Positions 23,001-33,007 are shown, counted from the stretch's first letter. The stretch: 64,000 bases of DNA from Ignelater luminosus (GCA_011009095.1 VTPC01090607.1:82217-146216); one strand, 5' to 3'. Notes: generated from the sequence alone by a model not told the origin. Numbers and translations: made by a program.

Positions 23001-25922
23001 TAAAAGTTCCTTGCATACAATCAACTCATAAAGTAATGTCGCAAAATGTTTTATATTTTAGCGTTTAATTTCTCATTTAATGGAAAATTCTGAATTTTAT
23101 AAATTGTAATCGATTAATCAAGTTCAGTTTATCAAGGTAATACTTACGTATGAAAAAAAATGTCATGAATTCAGACATTAAATACCAAAATGTAAATCAT
23201 TTTGCGACATTAGTTTATGAGTTGACTGTACATTTAAATGAAAAGTTTGGGACTTTTGTTACGTCACGCCTACTAGAAGCTACGTGCATTGGGCCATGTC
23301 TCGTATATTTAGTATCCATGGGTTGCTGCTGCCGGTTGAGTGGAATCGCTGAATTCATTGAAAACTATATTGATTCAGCCTCGTTTTATTGATCTGGGAT
23401 CGAAATGCGCTGTGGGCGGGGCTGATGGATGAGGCAACTAGAAGCATTCGCAACAGTTCTCGCCGGACGATGTGGCCCCGCTATGGGGAGAAACTCGTCT
23501 ACAACTGCCGTGAACTGTCCGTGCTCTCCAGATTGGTTCTAGTCCCACAGCACCTGCCACCCCCGCCAACAGGTGCGTGGTGGCGTTGTTCTGAAAAGTG
23601 AAAAAGGCCATTCTCTTTTTTCTTCTTTTGCTCTTTTCCATCATATTTTGAAAACAAAGCCCCGTCATTGCTGCGTCGGGTTGGCTGGATGTTCTTCAGT
23701 ACCCACCATTCTCACTGCTTCTATGATATGATATCCTTGAAACACCGTTCCGTTCTGGGTTCTCCGTCCATGCATCAAGATATCCACTACTTTTTGACGA
23801 CATTCATTACCAGTACAAGGGGACGTTTACGCAAGCGAATACTGCAGGCTGATCAATGCATTATGTTAGGCGGACGGACAGACGAAAACTTTGGCTGGCG
23901 CTTCATATCCATTACTATTACCATTCGGGTTAGATCGTTATTTCGTCCAAAATATGGAGGAACTCCAGTTTGTGTGCTGCCTCGTTACCACTTTGGTCGT
24001 CTTTTGGAGTGGAGGCCGGGAACGTCCGAAGATCAACCAGGCGACTTTGTTGGACGATGTTATAATGAAGAAGGGTTTTGTCTACCGCGTTCTGCTGGGG
24101 GTTTGCGATAGAAACGTCTGGGGGTGGAAACACTACTGCTACAGCAGCCAAGTACATCATTGCGCAGGTCACTACTTCGTCCAGGATGCCGCGACCGCCA
24201 CTGCTATTACCACATCACCAGCGATGGTTGGTTTCATGTTACTTGCTTGTGTTGGTCTTCTATCAGTTCGATTCTATCTATCATCAAGTTCTGGGGCGAT
24301 TTTTTGACATTAAATATTTTAAGATGACTGAAATATTAGAGAATCTGGAAATCCGGTAAAGGTGATCAGTACTATAGAGGCAACCCTCTGTATGAAAACA
24401 GGAAAGTTCAATTTTCGACTGTTCATGAAATGCAATATAAGGAAAGAACTGGATACAACCTTGTGCAACATAAGATAGCATGATAATACAGCAAGCGCGT
24501 AGAGCGATCATGTACAATACAAGAGAAAGCGAAACAAACGCGTGCAACATAAAAGAAACGCATACGAGTAACTCAAATTGCGTTAAAGTCGATGTATGAA
24601 TTGATATATTGAGTTTGTATAACATAAAGAGATTGAAATGCAACAATTTTTGAATTTTGAAACAAAAAAGCAAAGCCCGAACATGTGCAATATAAGGGAA
24701 GCACAAAGCACGATCGTGTATGACATATGATAAACATTAGGTATTATTATTTACAATAGAGTACTGAATTGCGAATACGTGGGCATAAATAATTTAGATA
24801 GGCAAGGAAAAGCAAAAATAGTGTTGTTAATCTTTCTCTAATCTTTCTGGTTTAACTGCTTGATAAAATGTTTTGAGGTGGGCACAAGACGTTTTGGTAG
24901 GACCTGATTGCTGTAAGCACGAAAATGTAAATGAATAACGCGAAGGTAACTATTCATCCAGTTTACCCGTAGCATCTGTTGAGAAGATTACCGAGAAGAG
25001 GAGCTCTATAACATTATGGTTACAGCTTGTCTAACCAATTTATACATAAGGACACTTCGAAAGCAAAACTATGGCATCTCTAGTTGTTTTTTATCCGTTG
25101 ATTTCTGAATTTTCTATGGCTTCAAGATTCCACTAAACAGAAAATTGTTTGATCTGGCTGATAAATGTTATGGAGAGAAATAGTTTTTGGTTATAAAAAT
25201 GTATAATCGGAAATATTAAATTTCCATGCTTTTTTGTATGAACGTAGATATAGAAAAAAAATTGCTTTAGAACTGAACTTCCAAAGAAGACACGTTACTT
25301 GTAAATAATAAATTATTAATAATCATGGTAACAACCCGAATATCTATGCAGTTCAGTGCGGTTCTTGGTTTGTGAAAGTGTTGGTTGTAGTTCCTCAGTG
25401 CTTCCGTTATTTCATCATCTCGGAGATCTTGTTGTCCCGTAGCATTATGTGCAATCTCAGGCTTCCCATATGTATTGATAGGCGCAGGCATTCTGCTACA
25501 GCATTTTCTCTTTTTCGCGACCCGGCGGACGTCCAGCGTTTGTGATCTCAAAAGTACTATAGTAATAGTCTTCTTAACCTTGATGTATGATATACCTGCT
25601 ATTATTGCTTCTGTCAACAATAATTTTTTGGTCACACTTTGTATTTTAATTTTGCATTATTAAGGTTGTAGCTTGAGGTAAACATATTAATGTTCACTTT
25701 TTATTTCAGCATCGTGCCAAAGGATGGGAAATTGTATTAACAATAAATGCTATAATGTATTTATTCGGTGGAATAATCTTTTTAATTTTTGGTTCTGGGT
25801 CAGTACAGCCATTTGATGGGACAGCAGAAAGATTAACTTACCTGAACAATATGAGTTTAGAAAATGTTACAGACAATATGCGATCTGATCCGCTTTTAAG
25901 GGGTGCTTCTGAAGAGATGTAA
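8046..25922 (+). CDS. SLC17-type anion transporter (major facilitator superfamily), nine exons
   Basis: Polytopic membrane carrier of the SLC17 family (phosphate/organic anion/vesicular glutamate group); substrate not deducible. Exons: 8046-8105, 8167-8334, 8385-8618, 13302-13386, 13439-13656, 13714-13869, 13943-14075, 21766-22007, 25710-25922. All splice sites are GT-AG and phases agree; about 502 codons, the usual family length. Landmarks in order: [13 protein letters not shown] in TM1; [19 protein letters not shown] and [20 protein letters not shown] (TM2-3); [16 protein letters not shown] then [25 protein letters not shown] of the central loop; [37 protein letters not shown]; a C-terminal FGSGSVQPF. 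The start is the ATG at 8046, preceded in-frame by stops. The donor of exon 13439-13656 (GTATTT) is chosen by phase and is the least certain junction. Introns 3, 7 and 8 are packed with transposons. The large non-polar content fits 12 membrane segments. Confidence 0.93.
10029..10048. repeat. Left subterminal palindrome of the piggyBac element
   Basis: GTGGTGCATTTACGCGCCGC is an imperfect palindrome 318 bp inside the left end. Together with the flank TGGGATGATTAATGAA it matches, in inverted orientation, the right subterminal repeat. Such internal inverted repeats serve as transposase recognition sites in known piggyBac elements; that role here is inference. Confidence 0.65.
10198..11491 (+). 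pseudogene. piggyBac (PGBD3-like) transposase lacking its catalytic core
   Basis: Likely exon 1 is 10198-10284 ([20 protein letters not shown]...). An intron at 10285-10345 (GTATGT...TTTTTAG) joins in frame to [20 protein letters not shown], an acidic N-terminal region typical of PGBD proteins, followed by SSEPKWKKR. The frame ends at 10785. Coding resumes at 10940-11491 with the C-terminal part: [36 protein letters not shown] and [20 protein letters not shown]. The central DDD catalytic domain (several hundred residues) is missing, so the product would be inactive. The final stop follows SNTGTY at 11491. Confidence 0.8.
11603..11622. repeat. Right subterminal palindrome of the piggyBac element
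   Basis: GTGGTGCGTTTACGCACCAC is a perfect 9+9 palindrome around TT, 126 bp inside the right end. It lies just after the transposase C-terminus and pairs with the left repeat at 10029-10048. Confidence 0.7.
12849..13242 (+). mobile_element. GGAC/GTCC-rich MITE, complete copy
   Basis: A 394-bp element has 13-bp perfect inverted termini GCCCATATAGCAC...GTGCTATATGGGC. The interior is dominated by GGAC/GTCC words. In the middle (about 12965-13100) there is a tandem series of roughly 20-nt units of the type GGACATAATTCGGACAATTT. No transposase is encoded; long open frames on both strands are by-products of the repeat. A related truncated copy in opposite orientation is at 15566-15841. No clear target duplication was found (at most CG on both sides). 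The superfamily is unknown. Confidence 0.75.
13243..13301 (+). other. Short intron remnant before SLC17 exon 4
   Basis: The MITE at 12849-13242 ends only 59 bp before the acceptor TTTTATTTTAG of SLC17 exon 4 (13302), so the branch point and polypyrimidine tract of that exon lie between the transposon and the exon. Confidence 0.6.
14076..15565. other. SLC17 intron 7, first part; no gene
   Basis: AT-rich intronic sequence following donor GTAAGT at 14076. No coding segment, RNA gene or structured repeat was recognised. Confidence 0.5.
15566..15841 (-). mobile_element. GGAC/GTCC-rich MITE, truncated inverted copy
   Basis: The right end, GTGCTATATGGG at 15830-15841, is the same terminus as the left end of the copy at 12849. 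Read on the minus strand, the sequence follows that copy through the GGATGTCC, CAACTTTGGACATC and GGACATAATTCGGAC blocks. It loses similarity near 15566 before reaching the second terminus. Divergence is noticeable, so the two are not a recent duplication. Confidence 0.72.
16980..17171 (+). repeat. Copia 5' LTR
   Basis: 192 bp, TGACAAAG...CTTTCTCA, near-perfect inverted ends. It differs from the 3' LTR by scattered substitutions and an insertion of about 9 bp in the ATAATGTTATGTG segment, indicating an old insertion. Confidence 0.88.
17172..17187 (+). promoter_or_regulatory. Copia primer binding site
   Basis: GGTTATGGGCCCAG begins immediately after the 5' LTR. This is the sequence used by copia-type elements, complementary to an internal part of initiator methionine tRNA (half-tRNA primer). 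Confidence 0.75.
17316..20110 (+). pseudogene. Copia gag-pol polyprotein, broken
   Basis: Gag begins at ATG 17316 and shows [18 protein letters not shown], with a stop already at codon 11. The long frame 17914-19209 carries a CX2CX4HX4C zinc knuckle ([14 protein letters not shown]), the protease site [10 protein letters not shown], the integrase N-terminal region ([10 protein letters not shown]) and core with IHSDVMGPI and [12 protein letters not shown]. After a deletion, RT appears in two frames: [20 protein letters not shown] at 19240-19315, then [19 protein letters not shown] and the catalytic YVDD at about 19470. RNase H ([16 protein letters not shown]) lies at 19964-20020. At least two stops, several frameshifts and one large deletion make it inactive. 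Confidence 0.88.
20114..20314 (+). repeat. Copia 3' LTR
   Basis: 201 bp, TGAGAAAG...CTTTCTCA, perfect 8-bp inverted ends; followed by the ATTAC duplication. Confidence 0.88.
20737..21765. other. SLC17 intron 7, last part; no gene
   Basis: AT-rich intron up to the acceptor ACATTTCAG before exon 8. A TATACAGGGTATT string at about 21356 resembles the dispersed ACACCCTGTATA terminus. Nothing else was recognised. Confidence 0.45.
22525..24340. other. GC-rich, unrecognised block in SLC17 intron 8
   Basis: Base composition jumps well above that of the surroundings in three patches (22525-22650, 23395-23600, 23660-24300). Several open frames occur, the longest 147 and 138 codons at 23668-24111 and 23891-24307, but I recognise no domain in any frame. 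Two arms (22850-23046 and 23200-23400) are diverged inverted repeats of each other. The block may be retrotransposon LTR/UTR sequence, a fold-back element, or an old foreign insertion; the sequence alone does not decide. Confidence 0.4.
22850..23400. repeat. Diverged inverted repeat (fold-back)
   Basis: The best-matching cores are 23016-23046 (CAATCAACTCATAAAGTAAT..) and 23200-23230 (CATTTTGCGACATTAGTTTA..), reverse complements with about two mismatches in 31. Weaker inverted similarity continues outward through GCTGATGGAGCTAGTTGC and the region near 23325. The spacer between cores is about 150 bp. Confidence 0.6.
24415..24715. repeat. Diverged short-period repeat
   Basis: The words GTGCAACATAA, GTACAATACAAG, GTGCAACATAAAAG and GTGCAATATAAGGG recur at irregular spacing of 40-150 nt with similar neighbours (AGAAACG, AAAGC). 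It looks like an old, decayed tandem array. Confidence 0.35.
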
Positions 25923-27290
25923 TTCAGATTTTAATCACATGTTTTTTGTGTAGAATATTAACTTAGAATATATTTTTAATTTCTAGTCAAATAACATGTA
26001 TTTATGGTGCCGTGAGCCATGTCCTAATTACTGTATCGGCGCTAAGAATTTTCATTTAATAACCTTCTTTATTATACTATTAAACGGATTTTTTAATACA
26101 AACTCATATGATTGGTATTCTCCTTGCGTTTTGCTTATCGCTTTTAACGCACGCTTGTATACGTGCTATTTTTTATATGTCAAGGTTTTGTTTGACCAAA
26201 ATTCTTAATTTAAAAGTATGATTTCTAACCCAGAAAATATACATGTTTTTCTTTTAATTGATTAACATCAATGAAAATCAAAACCTTAATTAGATATTTT
26301 ACGATTTGATAATTAATGACGTAGAAAATATTTTGAACTTTGATTTTAAAAATCGTCCTTGAATGTTTACAAAAAAGATTCCTTGACCGTGAACCAATCC
26401 AGTGCTCTTGGAGGTATTTATTTTAAAATGATCAGGTTTTAAGAGATTCTTGGTTTTATTGCACCCATGTGCCGCGGGAGTTATATTATCTAACTGTGCA
26501 AGCAGCAATGCGTTTTCAAGGTTTATATACTCGTCTCTCGTCGAAAATCAGCAGCAAAAAAATTGCGGAAAATTTTCGCTAATCTTTATCCCATATATTT
26601 ACGGTATTCATAAGTGAAATGAAACTAAGCAATTATTAGTTTCGGTTGGTTTCGGTAATTGGACGGAACAGAAAAATTAAAATGGTTATGTAATTCAAAC
26701 ATACAAAAATTAAACATTGAAAACGTAAACGAATTTTAGTACAATTTAGTATAATATGTACCTTTTTCAATGAAAGCGCATGAAGTAATCAATGTATTCG
26801 GTATAGCGTGTTATTAAGATTATGTGGTCTAAATTGCATAAAATTCCAGAACAAAATTCTTCATTTAATGAATAGCTTGAGGTATGGATGAGACGTACAA
26901 AGTTGTAACAAAAAATTTTTCTGAAAACTAATTATGAATGGATTTTTTGCTCATTTAAGAAATTTGGCTGCTCAATTGTTAAGGGTATTTACACGGCATA
27001 AACAAGTGCGATTGTGTGTAGAGGAGATTTAAAAAGGTCAATTATTTTCTATTGTGTAAATTTAAATCCTCATGGTTAACATTGATTATTGTTTGTTCTG
27101 TTATTATAGCGATAATGTTGCGTGTAAAAAACGCAGAAAGTTATGTAAATACCTAAACCGTTAATTTGTATACATAGAACCAAAATTATCATTGAAATAA
27201 AACGTATTAATAGTATACGGAGTGTTTTATTTTAGATCATACGATTGGTTACAGCAACAAGTTTATAAAATAAAAAACTAGATTTTCTGT
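25923..27290. other. Spacer 3' of the SLC17 gene
   Basis: No further coding sequence recognised. AATAAA at 27196-27201 is the first canonical poly(A) signal after the stop, 1.27 kb away; the gene may use a nearer non-canonical signal. Confidence 0.4.
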
Positions 27291-28171
27291 ACAGCAGGGG
27301 AGACTTTGGATATGTTCATATCTCGCGCCCTTTCAACATTAGGGTAACCTGCTTCCGTTAACAGACGCTCATTTTGATGCTCATAGCACACGGTGACATC
27401 ACGGCGGCGTATCTTTTGGGACATATTATTTCTAGTCGCTTGATGTAATTTTTCTAGACTACGCTGTAAGAATTGCCAACTGAAACATGTTTTATTGCTC
27501 GTTTTAATACCCTTCTAAGCACCAGTGCCGGTTCTGGCGGAGGGCAAACGCGTGCACAGCACGTGGGCAGCCAAAATACGGGGGGCAGCGGCAGCGAAAC
27601 GAGGAAACATTCGAAAAACTGTTATCGTTAATTAAATTAAATTCAATGCTGTAGCGAAGTCACAGCGGGTCATTGTCCAAGCGATACTTGTTCAGATCTC
27701 TCAGAACTGGAGCTTACTGTGTTCCTGGACCTAGAGCCTATTCTATATGTCCACTCATCCGCAAACTGGCATTAGTATGACGTCATAAATCAGCTGTAAA
27801 AGATATACAATAAAAGGGTTCTTCTTAAGAAACTTTTGGAAGGCTTAAGTCTTGACTGACATAATATGACAGCTATTAGGAGATTTACACAGAATCTGCA
27901 CAGCACAATAGTAAGCAGGTACCTCGTATCTCAGAATAAACAGCAAAGGAACTTGTAAAGCAAATTGTAAATTTTTAATGACACATTGTAATGCTCATAC
28001 CCTAAATTTAGTAGTAAGCGATACAGCACAAAGTAGCGGTGAAATCGTAGATTTCTTTGATATTGTTCAAGAGATTATAATTTTTTCTCAGCTTCCACCC
28101 ACAGATGGGAGATTCTAAAAAAGCATACAACAAATTTGACTGTTAAAGCTTTAACTGATATCAGATGGGAG

Positions 28172-29319
28172 AGTATGGCTTTCAACTGGTCGGCCACAGT
28201 CTTTTGAATGTTTTCCAGAGTTCCAAAATGACGTCCTTTTAGGACATGTTTCAATTTCGGGAAAAGTCACAAGCACTCAAATCAGGTGAATAGGAGGGAT
28301 GAGGAACAATAGTAAAGCGTTTTGAGGTAAAAAATTCACTGATGGAAATTGCTGTGTGACACGGAGCATTGTCATGATGAAGCATCCACTTGTCTGCAAT
28401 GTCAGGTCTCACACGAATCACTCTTTTCCTGAGCTTTTCAAGGACACTTTTATAAAACACTTTGTTGACAGTTTGTCCTGGTGGAACAAATTCTTTGTGC
28501 ACGATACCCTTACTGTCAAAAAAAACAAATCGGCATGGTCTTGATCTTTGATTTGCTCATTCGACATTTCTTTGGCCGAGGAGATGACGGAGTGTGCCAC
28601 TCTTCGCTTTGCTGCTTTGTTTCAGGATCGTACTCAAATATCCAGGATTCATCACCTGTGATCACACAATTGAAGAATTCTTGGTCATTGGCAATCCACT
28701 CAAGAAGATCAACGCACACGTTTTTTCGAATGTTCTTCTGTTCAGTTGTGAGGTGTTTCGGCACCATTTTGGCACAAATCTTTCGCATGTTCAAATTGTC
28801 TGTCAAAATTTGATGCACGGTGAAAGTGTTTAAATTTAACTGTTCACTCATCATCCTTATTGTTAAACGACGGTCTGATCTCACAAGAGCCCTCACACGT
28901 TCAACGTTTTCGTCAGTTTTTGAAGTTGAAGGTTTCCCTGAGCGAGGTTCATCTTCAACGTGTTCTCGGCCGTCCAAAAATGATTTGTGCCAGCCGAAAA
29001 CTTGTGCTCTTGATAAGCACTGTTCCCCATAGACCTGTTTCAACTTTTCAAAAGTCACACTCGCGGATTCACCAAGTTTAACACAAAACTTTATTGCACA
29101 ACGTTGCTCTAAATTCCGATGCTCTATTTCTGTAACACACAACAAAAACACAACTTCACTGATGGCGCTGTCAAAAATAATGTGTTAGCTGTACGGAGTT
29201 GTAACTCGGACTGAGGAAGTGGAAGCGATAAACAAACCGGTTTAGCACAGGCCGGTAGACACAACGTTGCCAGATCTCCCGCAGTGTTGCCAGTCTCATT
29301 ACTTTTCTCACACACCTCG
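28172..29319 (-). mobile_element. mariner copy A, truncated, inner layer of the nest
   Basis: The right end carries the terminus (CGAGGTGTGTGAGAAAAG on the minus strand) followed by TA at 29320-29321. The left end is cut: similarity with copies B and C begins at about 28172, so the last 160 bp or so including one TIR are missing, and hAT sequence abuts directly. It is the only one of the three copies that keeps the central transposase region (28380-28798). Confidence 0.88.
28251..29151 (-). pseudogene. mariner transposase (DD34D), frameshifted
   Basis: Reads from 29151 leftwards. N-terminal helix-turn-helix region (NLEQRCAIKFCVKLGESA, QVFGWHKSFLDGREHVED), second HTH (RRLTIRMMSEQLNLNTFTVH), then the first catalytic Asp in VITGDESWIFEYD. 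A one-base excess in a T run near 28516 shifts the frame, and coding continues with HKEFVPPGQTVNKVFYKSVL and the second Asp in HHDNAPCH. The third Asp is in YSPDLSACDF, 34 residues after the second. A 7-bp deletion near 28262, relative to copies B and C, breaks the C-terminus. The two breaks and the truncation make it inactive. Confidence 0.88.
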
Positions 29320-29321
29320 TA

Positions 29322-29890
29322 TAAGACCATTGCGCTACAATTTAAAAGGTATTTAGTTATTGCAGCTTAGCAGAATTAAAGGAAGACCCCAATCGCAATG
29401 CAAAAACCAGACATCTTGCTGAGTAACTGATGCCCAAGATTAGTTCATTTAAATTCATATGTTCTATTGTTATTTGCTGTCAATGACAGATATCGTTAGT
29501 AAGATAAAATGATACAAAATCCGAATCTGAGTTTAGCAGAATATTACAATGCCTTAAAAAATCTCCAGAAGTATATCATACTAGATACAAGAAGTAGTCA
29601 AAGCTTTGATACTTTAATAAGCACTGCTGCAACTTGAGCTGAAGGAATTGATGTAGAGCCCGAATTTCCTGTTGCCTCAGAAAGAAAAATAAAACGCCAG
29701 TTTCTGTATGAATCCGTAGGAGATTCAGTTTCGGATCCGAAAGTGCAGTTTAAAATAAATTTTTACTTTTCTGTTTTGGATTACGCAAAAAATTCACTCG
29801 AAGAACGATTTAATTTACTAAGTGAATGCGATTCGCTATTTGGTTTTTTATATAAATTCAATAAAATGAACTCCAACTATTAAGGAAATC
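29322..29890. other. Decayed middle of the hAT transposase
   Basis: Lies between the mariner and the hAT C-terminus. Scattered fragments in all three frames fit a degenerating coding region, but no continuous reading survives. Confidence 0.4.
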
Positions 29891-30997
29891 TTGTATGGAT
29901 TTAGATATAAAGTTGCAGTTAAACGAAAATGGCTTGTTAAAAAAGATTTAGCCGGTATGAAATTATTTAGTGAAATACAGTCTGACCGTGATATTTTCCC
30001 TAATACTAATGCGACGGTAAACCCTCTCGAAGTTTTAAAACATATCGTGGATGCCGAACTAACCCCTTGTTTTCCAAATTTTGCAATTTTCTTGAGAATT
30101 TTTTTAACATTGCCCATTTCTGTGGTATCTGGGGAAAGAACTTTTCTAAGCTTAAGATAATTAAAAGCTATCTTAGATCTACAATGAAACAAGACAGGTT
30201 AAGTAATCTTGCACTCATTTCCATAGAACAGGAAATTTCAGAAAAGCTGAATATGTCCAAAATGATAAACGAATTTGCATCCCTAAAAGCCAGATGAATT
30301 CTGTTGTAGTCTTAGTTATGTAATCTTAGGTATAGAAATATGATGATCTGACTTGATAAGCAAGAGATGTGGTTTTCTACAACAACGTTTGTAATCAAAC
30401 TTTATTCTCTTGTCAAAACCATGTTACTATCAATAACTTAATTAAGTAAAACTAAGATAAGTACGGTGAGGGCCTATAATTTAGCAATAAGATAATAAGA
30501 ATTTCTGACAAAGGATTTGCTCTAGCATGTTATTTTATTTTGTATTGTTACTTCGAAAATTTTTTCTGAATTATTTTGTTGGTGTGGCAAAATTCATAAT
30601 ATACAGAATGTTTAAAGAAAGTGTCTAAATATATATGGGTATATATTTCACAAAAAACTGTTCAGTATTAATAAAATAAAAAGTGGACGTTAATTTGTAT
30701 TTTATTTAAATATTTCTCTTTTTAATCTTCTATTGAATTAAAGAGTAATGATGAGACGCATATTTTGGTGTTTAAAGCTGTAAGGTAAGAGCTGAAAAAT
30801 GTAAGAAATCAGTAAAAATAAGGTACAAAATTGTAATTAGTTAGTACTTGTTACGGTGCTAGAAGCAAACCATGGAAAATTGTTTTTTTTTGGGGGGGGG
30901 GGGGCGTCAATAATAGTGCTTGCACGCGGGCGGCCAGGGGGCCAGGACCGGCTCTGCTGAGCACCTTGTATGCTGGTTTCTTTCTGGCTTCTTTTGC

Positions 30998-31042
30998 ACA
31001 CCTGGGAGATTTTGGACAGGTGACCAAAGTCTCCCAGGTGTT
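30998..31042. repeat. Hairpin with pogo-end motifs
   Basis: ACACCTGGGAGATTTTGGAC and its near-complement (two mismatches) flank a 7-nt loop. It contains the GGGAGACTTTGG motif found at both proposed ends of the pogo-like element. Confidence 0.6.
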
Positions 31043-31102
31043 CTTGTATGCTTTTAGTAAAACAATTTTGCAGTTGCTCACTCACTTTATGTGGTTTTAG
31101 AT

Positions 31103-32828
31103 GCTACGTATAAGAGAACCACTGCTTGAGAGTGGAACTCGACAAATACCCATAAAACTATCGAAGCAGTGTTACATAATAAACTATCAATAAGAAACGC
31201 CCCTAAAGAGTTTGGAGAGAAAAAATCTCGCTTGACTTACTTAATGAAGAGACCCCGAGAAGACAACACTGATAAAGTTGTATTAGCCCCTGATTTCAAA
31301 ATATTTGCATTATTTCTAGCAGAAATGGAAAATTGCTTGATGGAATACATCCTAAAATGTTCGTCCATGTTTTACGGCTTTTCACCTAGAGCCACCAGAT
31401 GCCTACCATATGAATTCACCATCGCCTACAAGCTACAAGTTCCCAAGTTCTGCACCAAGCGTAAAATGGCTGGAGAAAATTGGATGACCGCGTTTTTCAA
31501 AACACACCAGTCACTTTCAATTCGAATACCAGAGTCAACGAACTTAGCTAACTTCAACAAGTACAATGTCGGAGTTTTCTTCGACAAACTGAAGCAAGCC
31601 TTGGAGCGCAACAAATTTTTAATCTAGACAAAACGAGTTTCTACAGTGCCAAAAGTCCAGAAAGTAAAAAAGGCGCCAAACAGATGGACCAGATAGCTTC
31701 CAGAGAAAGGGGGGAAAATGTGACTCAAGTTGGAATCATGTCCGCCATTGGTAATGCCCTTTCTCCCATTTGGCTTTTTACAAGGGTCAGGTACGACGCA
31801 ATAAGAATGCTGGCTCATTGGTGCTTGTGCATAAAAGTGGTTGCAGTAAAGACCATCCTGTTTTACTTATTATGGACAATCACGAGTCACACCTCAGCGT
31901 CGCAGCTCTTGACTTTGCAAAAGAAAATGGAATTGTGGTGTTAACTTTACCATCTAGACAAGACTGTCTTTGGCCCTTCAAAAATTTGTTGCCGGCGGTA
32001 TTGATTCCTGGTTAATGGAAAACCCAAATCAAACCATGGGAATCTCTGCATTTTCTAAAATTTGCAGCTTGGTATGGGATAGAGCTGCTTCTCAGTAAAA
32101 CAGAAAATCAGGTTTCCGTGCAACCGGAATATCATCTTTTGACCCCGACATATTTAAAGACATTGACTTCATGTCCTCTTTTGTTTCATTCAGTAGCATC
32201 CACTAGAGTTGCCGTCAGCGCTACCAATCACTCTACTCAAGCGACACGAGTTATCCCTCAAGAGAACAACTTTCCAGTAGCCGAGACTTCAACCGTTGCC
32301 ATTCCAGCTCAAATTAGCTGGAAAATATGATGATAGACTTAGTTTCGCCTGAAGACATACGTCCATATTCAAAAGGATAGGCACAGAAGGAGTCAAATCG
32401 AGGACGCCCAAAAGGAAGATGTATGACTGCCACCGATACACCTGAGAAGAAACTATTTGAAGCGAAGTCTTCTTCTTCCGAAGAGGGGGGACAATTTTAG
32501 CGACCATAGCGAAAATTCTGAAATTAACTGGGCAGGAGAAAGCAGTGACAAGGAGGAGCTAGAAGAAGGAAATGTAGACCTCGCGTCTCTAAATATTGGA
32601 GATTGGATGGCAGTTGAATACAATAGAGGCCTTTTTCCTGAGCAAATAAAATCTATTAATGGGTCGGATTTACTCACTCAGTGCCTAGAAAAGAGGGAAA
32701 AGTATTATACGTGGCCTGTCAGGAACGCCATTAAATACTCATCTGAGAAGATAAAAAAATTCTCAAACCACCCAAACAACTTTAGAGGGGATTCTTTCAT
32801 GTTCCAGAATTGTCCTCTTTACTTTTAA
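31103..32828 (+). pseudogene. pogo/Tigger-like (CENP-B type) transposase, broken
   Basis: From 31103: YKRTTA, a stop, then an N-terminal psq/CENP-B-type HTH (LHNKLSIRNAPKEFGEKKSR). The second HTH shows ENWMTAFFKTHQSLSIRIPE. The first catalytic block is NLDKTSFYSAK at 31625 (family LDET; here Lys follows Asp), in another frame, with RERGENVTQVGIMSAIGNAL. The second Asp is in LIMDNHESHLSVAALDFAKE near 31880. The third block is degenerate or deleted after LTLPSRQ. The tail 32457-32828 ends with LNIGDWMAVEYNRGLFPEQI and a basic region, a C-terminal domain seen in related transposases. At least three frameshifts and a stop. Confidence 0.75.
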
Positions 32829-33007
32829 AAAAGATTGTTTTACTTAGGTATTTCAAATTTAGGTATACCTAAGAGTAAATTATTTCATGTTTTGATTTGA
32901 CTTCTAGTCTTAAGAGTGTATAAATAAAACTTTTTTTTTGTTCTTTTGTTACTATCAGTTTCTGCCCAAAGTCTCCCATAGCCATGTCTAATGTCTCCCC
33001 GAGTCAG

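Larger units (their letters stand above)
27983..30297 (+). pseudogene. hAT (ZMYM1/TTF-type) transposase, broken
   Basis: 27983-28172 carries HCNAHTLNLVVSDTAQSSG, the conserved C-x-A-H-x-L-N-L block, and, after a frameshift, KALTDIRWES with the family's D-x-RW motif. The mariner then interrupts. After it, decayed codons with many stops lead to 29891-30297, where two overlapping frames give the C-terminal dimerisation domain: PNFAIFLRIFLTLPISVVSG and ERTFSKLKIIKSYLRSTM, then RLSNLALISIEQEI and INEFASLKAR. The N-terminal zinc finger was not recognised. There are multiple frameshifts and stops; inactive. Confidence 0.82.
27523..30956 (+). mobile_element. ZMYM1-type hAT element, middle layer of the nest
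   Basis: Inverted termini: CAGTGCCGGTTCTGGCGG at 27523 and, on the minus strand from 30956, CAGAGCCGGTCCTGGCCC; both continue to a CGCGTGCA block. The 8-bp duplication is CTAAGCAC (27515-27522) and CTGAGCAC (30957-30964), one mismatch. It encodes a hAT transposase interrupted by a mariner at 28172-29319. A homopolymer of G lies at 30893-30904. Confidence 0.8.
27291..33007 (+). mobile_element. pogo/Tigger-like element, outer layer of a nest (boundaries tentative)
   Basis: The proposed left end CAGCAGGGGAGACTTTGG starts at 27292 after TA. The proposed right end, CATGTCTAATGTCTCCCC plus GAGTCAG, ends at 33007 and is similar in inverted orientation (about 14 of 19). The motif GGGAGACTTTGG or its complement recurs at 27297, 30999, 31036, 32968 and 32989. 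The transposase of this type is at 31103-32828. Between 27523 and 30956 lies a complete hAT with its own duplication; removing it leaves an element of about 2.3 kb, reasonable for Tigger. No TA duplication is visible at the right end, so the limits are uncertain. Confidence 0.5.

Noticed and set aside
23891-24307. 138-codon frame in the GC-rich block with hydrophobic stretches
   Set aside because: High GC lowers stop frequency; several overlapping frames are equally long and none has a recognisable domain, so it is not called as a gene.
28820-29081. Plus-strand frames across mariner copy A (and equivalents in B and C)
   Set aside because: Antisense shadows of the mariner transposase; they recur in all copies for that reason.
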